The notes: generated by a model not told the origin, from the letters alone. 64,000 bases of DNA from Silvimonas terrae (GCF_014202765.1 NZ_JACHHN010000003.1:62001-126000); one strand, 5' to 3'; shown: positions 43,144 to 53,861, counted from the first letter of the stretch. Translations and numbers: made by a program.

Positions 43144-46100
43144 GCCTCACTTTCCACGGGTTCGTGCGTTTGAATGGGCGGCAGCGCGGGCGCGGCCGCC
43201 TGCAATTGCGCCTTGAAGCCCTGGGCTACTTTCGGGGCTGGATGCTTGCCGTGCGGACGGGCAGGGTGTGCCGGATGCGCGGGACGATCCGGGGCATGCG
43301 GCGCGGCCGGGGCATTGCGCGTCAGTTCGTGACTGCCGACGGCAAACACGGAGGGGTCACTCAACAAGCCATCGGCAGTGAGATCAACCCGGCTGTGCCG
43401 ACCCATCACCCAGGCATCGTTCTCTGCGTTTTCCAGGCTGCTGTCACGCACAGTGGTGGTTACGTACAAGCCGGGGATCACCCCCAGCCCGGCGCCAATG
43501 GAGGGGCTGATGGGGATCGGTTGGCCACCCATGCGCAAGTCGCTGCCATCGGCCTCCCAGGCAGAGACCGTCTGAACCAGTTCCGTTTGCTGGACGACCG
43601 GGGTCACAAACACCACCGGGTCAAGATTGCGAACCGGGATCGTGCGCGCCGGGTCGTTGTAATACGTGGTGCCGTTCGGGCCCGCACCCAGCACGTCAAT
43701 GGGGGGTGACGGCGGAATATACGGGGCCGAGATATCCAGGTTGATGGTCAGCACGGCCTGATCGGTCGCGCCGGCCTGATCACTGACCGTATAGGTGAAG
43801 GTGTCATGGAGTACCTGCCCTGCCCCGGCCGCCTTGAGTACGTCCGGGTTGGTCATGTCGATCACATAGCTGTAACTGCCGTCTGCCTTGAGGGTGAGCG
43901 TGCCGTAATGGCCGGCGATGGGCTGCCCGATGGTGCCGGTGGTTCCAGGTACCTCTTTACCATCGGTATGGATGCCAACCACGGTGAGCTGATCGCCAGC
44001 GTCCACATCCGTGTCGTTGGGCAAGACATTGCCGGTGGCTTGCGGCGCGGGAGTCTGGTCGGTGGCGACATTGGTGTCGTCGTGCGCCACCGGATTGTCG
44101 TTGGCCCCCTGGATGCTGATGGTCAGATGTGCGACCGATTGCGCACCGGCGGCATCTTGCATCTGGTAGGTAAAGACCTCGGTCAGCGGCGTGCTGCCTG
44201 GCCGCAGCGCCTGCACGGTGGCGTTGTTGTTATCCACCACGTACTGGTAGCTGCCATCGGCATTGAGCGTCAATGAACCATAGGTGCCGGTCAGTGTGCT
44301 GCCGGCATTGGCGCTGGAACCGTTGCTGTTGCTGAAGGTGTCCACGGCTTTGGTTTCGCCATTGGCGACGCTATCCACATCAATATCGTTAGCCAGCACA
44401 TTGCCGGTCGGATTGACCCCGGGCGCGCCGTTGTTGACGCCACCCGCTTCGGTCGCGGTGGCGGTGTCGTTCACGGCAATGGGGGTGTCGTTACGGCCGG
44501 AAATCACAATGGTCAAGGTGGCCGAGTCCGTCGCCCCCCACGGGTCAGAGACGACAAAAGTGAACTGTTCAGTGAGCGTTTGCGTTGGTGTACGCAAAGC
44601 TTGCACGGCCGGCAGATCATTGTTGAGCTCATAGGTCCAGGTGCCATCGCCATTGAGGACCAGCGAACCGTACTCACCCTGCAAGGGCGTCCCTGCCGTC
44701 ACTGAAGGCGCGTTGGAGCCCTGGCCGCCGGTGTGCAGCGTAGTGACTTCCAGAACGTCATTGTCCGGGTCAGTGGCGCCGGTAAGCACGTTGCCGGTCG
44801 GGTTGCTACCAGGCGTGGTGTTATTCAGGCCGGCGGCCTCGACAGCCACCCCGCTGTCATTGACGGCCACCGGCGGATCATTGCGACCACGCACAATAAT
44901 GGTCAGTTGCGCCACGTCGTGCAGGTTGCCGCTGTCGGTCAGTTGATAGGTAAAGTTCTCCAGCCGGAATTGCGTACCGGTCAGGCTCTGCACCGTCGGG
45001 TTGTTGATGTCGATGATATAGCTGTAAGAGCCATCTGCGCCGATGGTCAGCGTGCCATAGGTGCCCACCAGGGTCAGGGCATTGCTGGTGCTGGTACTGC
45101 TTGCAGTCACCGCAGACAGTGTGGGGCTGGATGCGGTGGCCCCCACCGCGGCGCCAGTGACCGTCAGATGATCGTTATGATCCACGTCCGTGTCGTTGTT
45201 CAGCACATTGCCATTGGCATTCACCGGGGTGCCGCTACCATTGTCGGCAAGTGCGTAGTTCAGATCGGTGTGGCCCACCGGCGCGTCATTGGCGCCGTGG
45301 ATGGTGATTTGTAACTGGGCGCTCGCCTGGGCCCCGGCGGTATCGTGCAGGCGATAGCTGAAGGTGTCGGCCAGGCTTTCCCCCGGCGCCAGGGCATTGA
45401 CGGCGGCCAGGCTGTTATCGACCACATAGGTGTAGCTGCCATCCGTGTTGAGGGTCAGCGTGCCGTACTGCCCGGTAACGCTGGTGGGGCCGGTCACCGC
45501 ATTGAAGCTGCCGCTGGTGCCAACGCCATCGACCGTTTTGCTGTCGCCCGCGTCCACATCGGTGTCGTTGGTCAGTACATTACCGATGGCGTTGCTGCCG
45601 GGCGTGCCGTTGTTGGTGCCCCCCGCTTCGGTGGCATCGCCGGTGTCGTTGACGCCGACCGGGGCATCGTTCTGACCGGTGATGGTGATCGTCAGCGTGG
45701 TGGTGGTGGTGGCGCCATGGCTATCGGCCACGGTATAGGTAAAGCTTTCCGTGAGCTGGTCACTGGCGGTACGCAGCGCCTGCACCGCAGCGTTGTTGTT
45801 ATCCACCGTGTAGGTGTACTGGCCGTTGGCGGCCAGGGTCAGGCTGCCGTAGGTGCCAACCAGTGCGCTGCCCACGGTGCCGGTCGTGCCGCCGCTGGTC
45901 TGGATGCCGGTGACGCTGATGGCGTCGCCGTCCGGATCCGCATCGTTGGTCAGGACGTTGCCGCCGGGGTTAACGCCAGCGGTCTGGTTGTTGACGCCGC
46001 CCGCTTCCACGGCGTGCGCGGTATCGGGGTTGGCGACAGGTGGGTCGTTGACGCCGGTCACGGTGACAACCAGTTGCGCCGTATCGGTCAGCCCTTCCGT

Positions 46101-49100
46101 ATCGGTGATCTGATATGTAAACGTCTCCGTCAGCGTGGCTCCGGCCGGCAGTGCGCGGACGGCCGCATTGGTGCTGTCGACGTCATATTCATAACTGCCG
46201 TTGGCGCCAAGGTGCAGCGTGCCATAACTGCCTGTGAGGCCGAGCCCGTTGGCGGACGTACTGCCTGCCGTCACCGCAGACAGCGCGCCACCGGCGCTTT
46301 CCGGCCCGGTGCGGGCGCCGGTCACGGTGAGCGCGCCAGCCACCTGATCCGGCGCATCCACATCAGAATCCACGCCGTGACCGTTGTCGTCGGTGATGAC
46401 GTTACCAATAGGGTTCACCGGATTTACGCCCAGCAGGGCCGACCCCGCCGTCGCGCTGGCGGTGTTATCCGTGGCCACCGGGTTGTCGTAACTGCCGTGT
46501 ACATTGATGGCCAGATTGGCCAGCGCGCTCAGGCCGCCAGCATCGGTCACCTGGTAGCTGAAGTGATCAACCAGCGGGGCGGAGCTGGGCACCAGCGCTT
46601 GTACGGTGGGGTTGCTGTTATCGACCACATAACGGTAGGTGCCATCCGCCCCGATGATCAAGGTGCCGTAAGTACCCACAATCTGCGTGCCATTGGCGCT
46701 GGTGGTGCCACTGTTCACGGTGGTCAGCGGGCTGCTGTCGCTGGCGACGGTATTGCGGACGCCGGTGACATGCAGCACTTCGCCATTGGCGGCGCTATCA
46801 ACATCAGTGTCATTGGTCAGCACATTGCCGGTGGCGTTGCTGCCGCCGCTGCCATTGTTCACCCCGCCCGCCTCCGTGGCGTTGCCGGTGTCATCCACCC
46901 CGACCGGCGTGTCGTTGGCGCCGTGAATGGTAATGGTGATGGTCGCGGTGGCGTGCGCGTTGCCGGTGTCCGATAGCGTGTAGGTGAACGTATCGGTCAG
47001 GGTCTGGCCGAAGGTGCGCAGCGCCTGCACGGCCGGATCGCTGTTGTTGACGGTGTATTCGAAACCCCCGCTGGTATTGACGAACAAAGAGCCGTAAAGG
47101 CCGGTCACGATGTTCCCGGCGCCAGCGGGCAACAGCACCGTGGGGCCGCCCGGCGCCTGGATTGAAATCACGCGCAGACTATCGCCGTTGGTGGCGATAT
47201 CCACATCGGTATCGTTGGTCAGCACATTGCCCCGCGGATCAATGCCGACGGTGGAGTTATTGGTGCCACCCGCCTCGGTGGCGCTGGCGGTATCGTTCAC
47301 GCCAACCGGCGCGTCATTGACTGCGGCTATATTGATCTGCAAGGTGTTCTGGGTAATCAGCGCATCGCCCGGTTCGCCCGGAATGCCGTTGCCGTTATGG
47401 TCACCAAAGTTGCCGTTATCGTTGGTGGTGATGGTCAGCGTATCGCTGCCGTTGTAATTGAGGTTGCCCAGGTAAATCAGCCCGGCCAGCGCAGTATTGA
47501 TGTTGGTGGTGGTGCCCGAGAGGGTCAGCGTGCCGCTGTTTTGCCCGGTGATGGTGACCCCCGCCACCGCCGCCATGGAGAGCGTGCCGTGGGCGACACC
47601 CAGCGTCACCGACATGGTGCCGTTACCGGCGTCCACGTCGCTGATGCTCACGCCGGTGATCGGCAATGGCGTATCTTCCTGCCCGGCTGGCGCGCTGGGC
47701 AGGTGGTTGACCGGCGCGTCGTTTTGTTCGACAAACCCGACATTGGCGGTGCCGGTGGCGGACTCACCCAGCGTGATATTCACCTGGCCCAGCGGGCTGG
47801 CGGCGTCGCTATCAATACGCACTGCCAGGTCGCCAATGGTGGGCGAGTAATTGCTGATCGTGGTCGGCGTGGTGATCCGGTACAGGCCCGCCGCCAGCAC
47901 GCCAAACTGGTAATGGCCGCTGGCGTCCGTGGTGGTGGTAAAGGTCAGGTTGTCGGCGGTGGTGCTGAAATCGCCATCGACCCCGGCCCAGGTCAAGGTG
48001 ACGGTCTGGCCGGCCAGGGCCGTGCCATCCGGCGTGGTGGAGGTGGTGGCAGAGAAGGTGTCGTCCCACAAGGTGCCGCTGATCACGCCCAGGCCCGCGC
48101 CTTCGGTCAGCACGTACTGGTTGGGGCCGCTGCCGCTGCCTGTGCGCTCGCCGGTGCTTCCCCCGGCTGCTCCCACGCTGGAGCCGCCCCAACTGGTAAA
48201 GCTGTCTGGCAAGCTGGTCCACGTCAGTTTGGCGGCGCTGCTGGCAATGGTGGCGGTGTTGGGCAATGTAATCTGGTAAATCAGTTTGACGCTGGTGCCC
48301 GGGTCCAACTGACTGAAATCGGCGGTGATGCTGTTGCCGGTGACCGAATAGGTAAAGCCCACGCTGCCCGGTACGCTATTGATGGCATAGGTGGTGCCGT
48401 TGATTTCCAGGCTCACTGCGGTCAGATTGGTGCCGCTGGGGTAGCCATCGGCCAGTTCGGCATTGAACGCGGGGACCGTGCTGCCGGCGGTAAAACTCAC
48501 CGCCACGGTGGCCGTGCCGGTGGTGCCGGTCGGGTTAGGGTCAAACGAGGTGATTTGTTTGTTCAGGCCAGTCAGGCTGGGCTCGACCAGGTTTTCTGTC
48601 ACCGCTTGCGAACTGGCCAGCGTAGTGCTGCCGGAAATATCTTTGGCCGACACCGCCAGCGCCGCACCCGCCACATTGGAAGCCTGATTGAGCACGCGGG
48701 CATTGAATTCCAGCGTAATGCCTTCCAGATCGGCATCGTTGTCCGGGTTATGCAGGTTGCCCAGGTTGAACGTCAGCACCTGATTGCCATTGGCATCGGT
48801 ACTGATGGTGAGGTGGTTGGCGGTATTGAATACGCCGGTGGGCGCGGCCCCCGACAAATCCGGGGTAATGGCCGTGGCGATGGCGCTGTCCTGATTGCCA
48901 TTGACCGCCAGCGTGCCACTGTTGATCAGATCCGTGAACGAGGTGGTAATGGCGCCCTGGTTGGAAATAAACGCGATATCCGTCGTGCCGTCATTCACAA
49001 ACGCCAGGCCGTTTTGCAGCGTCACCTGCACCAGATAATCCCCGGTCGTTCCTTCTGCCACAACGGAACTCACGCGGTAGCGGATCACTTCACCAATGGT

Positions 49101-52100
49101 GACGTTTTCAGAAGGCGCGTTGGTGGGATTGGGCGCGGGCGTATCGGGCAAGCCGCCCACGCGCGAGATAATCACCGCTTGTGCAATCGGTACCACCTGG
49201 GTGGCCGCGCTGCGGTAGTCATTGAGCGCCCCGCTGTTCAATAACCCATCTGCGCCGGTGCGCTCGCCCGCCGGGTCGGCGGTGGTGTTGGAGGTGCCGT
49301 CCAGACTGGTCCAGCGCACGGTGGCCGTATTGCTGAACGATTGCTCGCCCGCAGCGGCCGCCACCACCTGGCCCGAGATATGCAAGGTAATCGAGCCCCC
49401 TTTGGCAATGTCGATATTGGCCCCGGCCAGCGTGCTCAGGGTATTGCCAGACAACTGGAAGTCCACGCCGCCATGATTGGTGGCGCCGTTCTGGTACAGC
49501 ACGCCGCCTACCAGTTGCACATTGGTGAGCTCGGCGGGGATCACATCCTGCAGATTGAGATCGAACGCATCAAAATCAGTGGCGCTGGTGCCGTTGCTGA
49601 TGGTGATGATGTATTCCACCGTGTCGCCGGCATCCACACCCAGACCAGGATCGGTGAGTAGCGTCTGGGTGATTTGCAACGTGGGTTCAACCACCACGGC
49701 GGTCGCCACCGGTGCGCTTTGGTTGACCGTGCGGGTGACGGGGGTGGCGCCGTTGGCGGTGTCACCATCCGGGTCGCTAAAGGTCAGCCGGGCGGTGCTG
49801 GGCAACTGGGTACCAGCCTGATTGCTGCTGACGTTGTCCGCCACCAGCTGCACGCGTATCACAAAACTGTTGTTGCCACTGACGTTGTCGGCCGTGGCGG
49901 TGGCGGCAGAGAAGGTCCAGTGCGCGCCAACGCCATCGTTGCCCAGGGTGCCGCCCGCACCGGTGAGCCCGCTGATGGTGACACTGCCGCCAAAGTCCGC
50001 GCCCAGTGCCGTGGTGCCCGCAGCCGTGGTGATCAACTGGTAACCCAGGCCGCCATTGAAGCTGGTATCCAGCCGCATGCCGGCCGGGATCAGATCATCC
50101 AGCGTGAGCGTTTGCGTGCTGCCTTCGGGCAGGGTGACGACGAGGTCGTACTGCATGCTCTCGCCAATCACCAGGTTGTTGCCGGTGGTGTGACTGGCGC
50201 TGGAGTCACCATCTGCCGCCGTGGTGCCGCCGCCGGCAAACACCACTTTGACATCGGGTGAGGAGACTTGCTCTGTGGTCGTGGCAATCAGGTCGGTGGG
50301 GGTGAAATCGGTGCCGCCTTCCACGCTGGAATAATGCGTTAGCGTGGCCGACGTTTGCAGGGTGGCCGCTGCTGCAATGGTGTTGATGGCTTTGACGTCA
50401 TAGGTGATCACCACCACATTGCTGCCACTGGTATCCGCCGTGGTGCCAGTCCGGCCAGGCAAGAGCGACGCCACGCTGCCGGCATCCAGAAAAGTAATGG
50501 TGTTGCCACTGACGCTGTAATCCGTGCCCAGTACCAGCGCGGTGCCGTCGCCGCGATAAATTTGCAGATTGGCCGTGCCCAGCGCACCACCAATGAACTG
50601 CAAACTGGTAGGAATCGTCACCGTGGTGGCGACATCAAACGCCCCGCCCCCGCCCGCGTTTTCAATGGTGGTGGCCAGGCGTAGCGTATCGCCCGCGTCA
50701 ATGCCGCTAATGCTGCCGGTCACGGTAGAAATATCCGTCACGCTCCCGGTAAAGGGCACGCCGCTGGTGCCCGGTGCGGCCCATGTGCCGGTGGTGCCGC
50801 TGCTGATGGTGCCATCTCCCGTGCGTGACACGACGCCTTGGGCAATGGTCAGCACTGGCTCGGCAATCGAGACAATCGGGGCGACGTCAGACGAAATCAG
50901 ATGCTGCTGGGTGATGGTGGTGAGCTGGTCCGATTGGGCCAGCACATTGAAAGAGCGCTGATCCGCGTAGGGCTGATCCCCCACGCGCAAGGTAAAGGTC
51001 ACCTCAATGCGGCTGCCGGTGGTGATCGACGTGGCAAAGTTGCCCAGGTTAAACACCACCGAATTGCCCGGGCCGGTGGTCACGCTATCGATAGCGCCGG
51101 CGTTGGTATTGCCCGCACCCAGTGCCCACGTGCCCGCGCCCGTCCCCTGGGTCCAGTTGATGCTGGTCAGATCAAACAGCGGCAACGGCAGATAGGCCGT
51201 CAGGTTCATGTGTTCGTAGTCGCCAGTGAGCAGGTCATAGCTCATCTGGAAGGTCACCACATCGCCAGGATTGAGCTCACCACTGGACGGAGGGGTGCCA
51301 CCGTTGACCGAGGTAATGGCGATATCGACTGTGTCGGTGCCAATGGTGGTGTTGGTCGATGAATTATCCGTAGCAGAAAAACCGGACAGATTGACCTGAT
51401 CGACCATGACCGTGGCGGTGGTGGTGGCGTTGTTGCCAAATGAATCGCCCTCGTTGATCTCGCTTTGGGCGTAGGTGCTGGTGTAGTGCTGATCGACCAG
51501 GGCGGTGTAATGGATACTGGCCGTGGTTGCCCCGTCCTGGTTGCTGTCAAATGCCAGATCCCCCACCAGCGCGCCCAGTTGCCCGGCATTGAGGACCGAT
51601 GAAGCGATATTGAACTGGATGGTGGTGGTGCCGTCGGCGTTGACGGTGCTGGTCGCCACCAGGGCCACCGTTTGGGTCACGCCGTTCATGGTGAAGGTAA
51701 ACGTGGGCGTGCCGGTCAGGGTTTGCCCGTCGCTCAGTTGATCGGTAATGGTGAACGAGCCATTACGCAGCAACGTCATCCCAAACGCGTAGTAATCCGA
51801 GATATTCAGATTCAGCGTATAGCCCAGCGTATCACCCGGGGTCACCCCGGCAGGCCCGATATCGTTCACGTCACTGACCTGCTTTTGTAGCGTGATTGAT
51901 TTGGCCAGAAAACTGCCGCCGGAACCGTCGCCCGTGCCCGAGAAATCAATGGTGGTTTCGCCCGGAGGCAGATCACGCGGGTCGAGCGGCACCCAGGAGC
52001 CGGTGGCGGACGGTGCGCCAAAATCAATGGTGACGCTCGCGCCGGTCTGGGTATTGAGGACCGGCAAACCGGTGGCGTCACTTTCCGGCACATAAAAACT

Positions 52101-53726
52101 CACCACGATACTGGTGGGGCCGCTGAGGGTAGCGTAATGCACGGTATAGCTGCGGATAAACAGCGTGTTGCTGGCAATGGCCAGATTCATGGCCGTGGGA
52201 TCAGTCAGCACGCTGCCATCTTGCATGGTCAGCGAGGTGAGTGTGCCACTGCCGGTATTGATGGCCGTGACCTGGACGTTACCCGGGATCGCCTGGGTTA
52301 CCGTGACATCGGTCAGGGTCTGCCCGGCGGCCGGTGTGGCGGTGATGGTTTCCGAATGGACATAGTTGGGGCCCGTGGCCGTTTCGCCTTCCGGCATGTC
52401 GATCGTCTGGCTCAGTTTGACCAGGGTGGGGTGGATGGCCAGGCTGCTGGTGCTGGCCTCAACAATGCTTGGGTCCACGGTCGGGTTGTCCAGCGAATCA
52501 TTGCCAAACTGGAACCCGGCCCGGGCCTGCACCGTCAGGTCTGGTGAACCGTTGGAAAAACTGGTGTCGGCCAGGTTGCTGAGTGTGGCGGTGACTTGCA
52601 CGGCAATGGCGGGCTGAGATTGCGACACACTGGCAAACGGCAGTTCCAGTACAACCAGTTGATCCCCGGCCCGCAAGCCGTAGGTGGCCGCGTTGATCAC
52701 CAGCGGGTTGCCGCTGCTGTCCTTGGCCAAGGGGTGCGTGGCATTGCCATTGGCGTCAAAAGTAATGACAAACGCCGTGACCGATTGCCCCAGATAACTG
52801 GCCGACACAAACGACAAGCCGTCATTGCCATCTTTGCCGGTGGCCGGCATGAACAGGTCTATGTACGGCGCATAGCCCACCTGGCTGGAACTGTTGGTGA
52901 GCGAGACATTGAAGGTCACCTGATCGCCCAGCAGGACGTTGTTGCTGGGGACAGAGATCGTCACCACCGGGCTGGCATTGGCGAGCAGCCCATCGTAGTG
53001 ATCCAGCGCGCTGGCGCTCAGCGCAATGCTTTTGTCGATCACGCCGCTACTGGTTTCCAGGACCCAGTCACCGCCGGCAGCGCTGCTGCCCGTGGCATTG
53101 CTGGACGCCGCCACGCCCGCCCCGGTCAGATTGGCCAGGGTGTTGACCAGCGTCTTGCCCGCGACACCTTCACCCACATCGCAGCCATACAACAAGATGT
53201 CAGCACCGGGGTTGAGTTCGGCCCGCCAGCTATTGAGCGTGGCCGTCACTTGACCGAGGGTATCAGCAGTAAAGGTCTGGTTGCCCAGGGTAAATTGCCC
53301 CGCCGCCCCATGCGAGAAAATCTGGATGGAATCGACCTTGCCCAGGGACTGCAATGCCGCAGAAATGCTGGCCAGCGCATCATCACCGCTGTTGATGATC
53401 AGGGTTCTGGTGCCAGGCGGCAATTGCGTCAGCAACTGAGTGTAGTTATCCACGCGACTATCAATCACCACCAGATTGGTCTGGGTGGTGGGTGGCGTGC
53501 GCACCGCGCCGTCACGGGCTTCAACGGCGGGCGCGGGAAGATGATTGAGGGGGACATTGGCGCGGGCGGTGACCGCATGCTCTGTTGGGTGGCTGGTATC
53601 GCTGTGGTGCTGTTCCACCGCCGCCGCCACTGCACCGTCGAACAAAATGCGCGGCTCCAGTGCCAGCGCGTGGGAACGAGGGCGAAACAGCCCCTGTACA
53701 GAACCTGAATCCGGCTTGGCCAACAT
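43140..53726 (-). CDS. Giant surface protein: LEPR motif, DUF4347, SdrD-like and VCBS repeats
   Basis: 3528 residues. LEPRILFDGA (23-32) heads the protein, followed by DUF4347 (about 80-245) with S138-H139-G140 and G181-C182-D183, the His/Cys pair of a caspase-like fold. Residues 250-1870 are tandem DUF11-like Thr/Ser-rich beta domains, each with terms such as GDTLGYTLNLN, DTVEYIITISN and ATVRWTSLDG. An SdrD_B-like domain lies near 1880-1990 (SGTLWDDTFS), then a cadherin-like domain (about 2000-2130) and nine VCBS-type repeats of about 105-120 residues (for example TGNVLTNDTDVDS). The C-terminus (from about 3330) has no RTX repeats but a His/Pro/Ala tail ending EPVESEA. Role: a giant adhesin or biofilm protein. 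First gene of a five-gene coupled operon. Confidence 0.88.
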   Translation of the reverse strand: MLAKPDSGSVQGLFRPRSHALALEPRILFDGAVAAAVEQHHSDTSHPTEHAVTARANVPLNHLPAPAVEARDGAVRTPPTTQTNLVVIDSRVDNYTQLLTQLPPGTRTLIINSGDDALASISAALQSLGKVDSIQIFSHGAAGQFTLGNQTFTADTLGQVTATLNSWRAELNPGADILLYGCDVGEGVAGKTLVNTLANLTGAGVAASSNATGSSAAGGDWVLETSSGVIDKSIALSASALDHYDGLLANASPVVTISVPSNNVLLGDQVTFNVSLTNSSSQVGYAPYIDLFMPATGKDGNDGLSFVSASYLGQSVTAFVITFDANGNATHPLAKDSSGNPLVINAATYGLRAGDQLVVLELPFASVSQSQPAIAVQVTATLSNLADTSFSNGSPDLTVQARAGFQFGNDSLDNPTVDPSIVEASTSSLAIHPTLVKLSQTIDMPEGETATGPNYVHSETITATPAAGQTLTDVTVTQAIPGNVQVTAINTGSGTLTSLTMQDGSVLTDPTAMNLAIASNTLFIRSYTVHYATLSGPTSIVVSFYVPESDATGLPVLNTQTGASVTIDFGAPSATGSWVPLDPRDLPPGETTIDFSGTGDGSGGSFLAKSITLQKQVSDVNDIGPAGVTPGDTLGYTLNLNISDYYAFGMTLLRNGSFTITDQLSDGQTLTGTPTFTFTMNGVTQTVALVATSTVNADGTTTIQFNIASSVLNAGQLGALVGDLAFDSNQDGATTASIHYTALVDQHYTSTYAQSEINEGDSFGNNATTTATVMVDQVNLSGFSATDNSSTNTTIGTDTVDIAITSVNGGTPPSSGELNPGDVVTFQMSYDLLTGDYEHMNLTAYLPLPLFDLTSINWTQGTGAGTWALGAGNTNAGAIDSVTTGPGNSVVFNLGNFATSITTGSRIEVTFTLRVGDQPYADQRSFNVLAQSDQLTTITQQHLISSDVAPIVSIAEPVLTIAQGVVSRTGDGTISSGTTGTWAAPGTSGVPFTGSVTDISTVTGSISGIDAGDTLRLATTIENAGGGGAFDVATTVTIPTSLQFIGGALGTANLQIYRGDGTALVLGTDYSVSGNTITFLDAGSVASLLPGRTGTTADTSGSNVVVITYDVKAINTIAAAATLQTSATLTHYSSVEGGTDFTPTDLIATTTEQVSSPDVKVVFAGGGTTAADGDSSASHTTGNNLVIGESMQYDLVVTLPEGSTQTLTLDDLIPAGMRLDTSFNGGLGYQLITTAAGTTALGADFGGSVTISGLTGAGGTLGNDGVGAHWTFSAATATADNVSGNNSFVIRVQLVADNVSSNQAGTQLPSTARLTFSDPDGDTANGATPVTRTVNQSAPVATAVVVEPTLQITQTLLTDPGLGVDAGDTVEYIITISNGTSATDFDAFDLNLQDVIPAELTNVQLVGGVLYQNGATNHGGVDFQLSGNTLSTLAGANIDIAKGGSITLHISGQVVAAAAGEQSFSNTATVRWTSLDGTSNTTADPAGERTGADGLLNSGALNDYRSAATQVVPIAQAVIISRVGGLPDTPAPNPTNAPSENVTIGEVIRYRVSSVVAEGTTGDYLVQVTLQNGLAFVNDGTTDIAFISNQGAITTSFTDLINSGTLAVNGNQDSAIATAITPDLSGAAPTGVFNTANHLTISTDANGNQVLTFNLGNLHNPDNDADLEGITLEFNARVLNQASNVAGAALAVSAKDISGSTTLASSQAVTENLVEPSLTGLNKQITSFDPNPTGTTGTATVAVSFTAGSTVPAFNAELADGYPSGTNLTAVSLEINGTTYAINSVPGSVGFTYSVTGNSITADFSQLDPGTSVKLIYQITLPNTATIASSAAKLTWTSLPDSFTSWGGSSVGAAGGSTGERTGSGSGPNQYVLTEGAGLGVISGTLWDDTFSATTSTTPDGTALAGQTVTLTWAGVDGDFSTTADNLTFTTTTDASGHYQFGVLAAGLYRITTPTTISNYSPTIGDLAVRIDSDAASPLGQVNITLGESATGTANVGFVEQNDAPVNHLPSAPAGQEDTPLPITGVSISDVDAGNGTMSVTLGVAHGTLSMAAVAGVTITGQNSGTLTLSGTTTNINTALAGLIYLGNLNYNGSDTLTITTNDNGNFGDHNGNGIPGEPGDALITQNTLQINIAAVNDAPVGVNDTASATEAGGTNNSTVGIDPRGNVLTNDTDVDIATNGDSLRVISIQAPGGPTVLLPAGAGNIVTGLYGSLFVNTSGGFEYTVNNSDPAVQALRTFGQTLTDTFTYTLSDTGNAHATATITITIHGANDTPVGVDDTGNATEAGGVNNGSGGSNATGNVLTNDTDVDSAANGEVLHVTGVRNTVASDSSPLTTVNSGTTSANGTQIVGTYGTLIIGADGTYRYVVDNSNPTVQALVPSSAPLVDHFSYQVTDAGGLSALANLAINVHGSYDNPVATDNTASATAGSALLGVNPVNPIGNVITDDNGHGVDSDVDAPDQVAGALTVTGARTGPESAGGALSAVTAGSTSANGLGLTGSYGTLHLGANGSYEYDVDSTNAAVRALPAGATLTETFTYQITDTEGLTDTAQLVVTVTGVNDPPVANPDTAHAVEAGGVNNQTAGVNPGGNVLTNDADPDGDAISVTGIQTSGGTTGTVGSALVGTYGSLTLAANGQYTYTVDNNNAAVQALRTASDQLTESFTYTVADSHGATTTTTLTITITGQNDAPVGVNDTGDATEAGGTNNGTPGSNAIGNVLTNDTDVDAGDSKTVDGVGTSGSFNAVTGPTSVTGQYGTLTLNTDGSYTYVVDNSLAAVNALAPGESLADTFSYRLHDTAGAQASAQLQITIHGANDAPVGHTDLNYALADNGSGTPVNANGNVLNNDTDVDHNDHLTVTGAAVGATASSPTLSAVTASSTSTSNALTLVGTYGTLTIGADGSYSYIIDINNPTVQSLTGTQFRLENFTYQLTDSGNLHDVAQLTIIVRGRNDPPVAVNDSGVAVEAAGLNNTTPGSNPTGNVLTGATDPDNDVLEVTTLHTGGQGSNAPSVTAGTPLQGEYGSLVLNGDGTWTYELNNDLPAVQALRTPTQTLTEQFTFVVSDPWGATDSATLTIVISGRNDTPIAVNDTATATEAGGVNNGAPGVNPTGNVLANDIDVDSVANGETKAVDTFSNSNGSSANAGSTLTGTYGSLTLNADGSYQYVVDNNNATVQALRPGSTPLTEVFTYQMQDAAGAQSVAHLTISIQGANDNPVAHDDTNVATDQTPAPQATGNVLPNDTDVDAGDQLTVVGIHTDGKEVPGTTGTIGQPIAGHYGTLTLKADGSYSYVIDMTNPDVLKAAGAGQVLHDTFTYTVSDQAGATDQAVLTINLDISAPYIPPSPPIDVLGAGPNGTTYYNDPARTIPVRNLDPVVFVTPVVQQTELVQTVSAWEADGSDLRMGGQPIPISPSIGAGLGVIPGLYVTTTVRDSSLENAENDAWVMGRHSRVDLTADGLLSDPSVFAVGSHELTRNAPAAPHAPDRPAHPAHPARPHGKHPAPKVAQGFKAQLQAAAPALPPIQTHEPVESEA

Positions 53727-53861
53727 ACCGTTTTACTCGCAGTTCCGGGTGCCAACCTGACACCCTGTCCACAGCCCTGTCGGCTGCTCACTCACACGCC
53801 CCTATTCGCCGCCTTGATCAAAGGTTTGGCTTGGCGAAACTGGAATTAATATAGGTTGTAA

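Noticed and set aside
45345-46976. 543-codon plus-strand open frame opposite VCBS repeats
   Set aside because: Its internal repetition only mirrors the repeats on the other strand.
43740-47340. Regular repeats of about 330 bases as a CRISPR or satellite array
   Set aside because: They are in-frame VCBS-type protein domains with diverged sequence.
47397-49244. 615-codon plus-strand open frame inside the adhesin gene region
   Set aside because: The other strand carries an unbroken giant adhesin with repeats. This frame is rich in Gly, Ala, His and Arg without domains.
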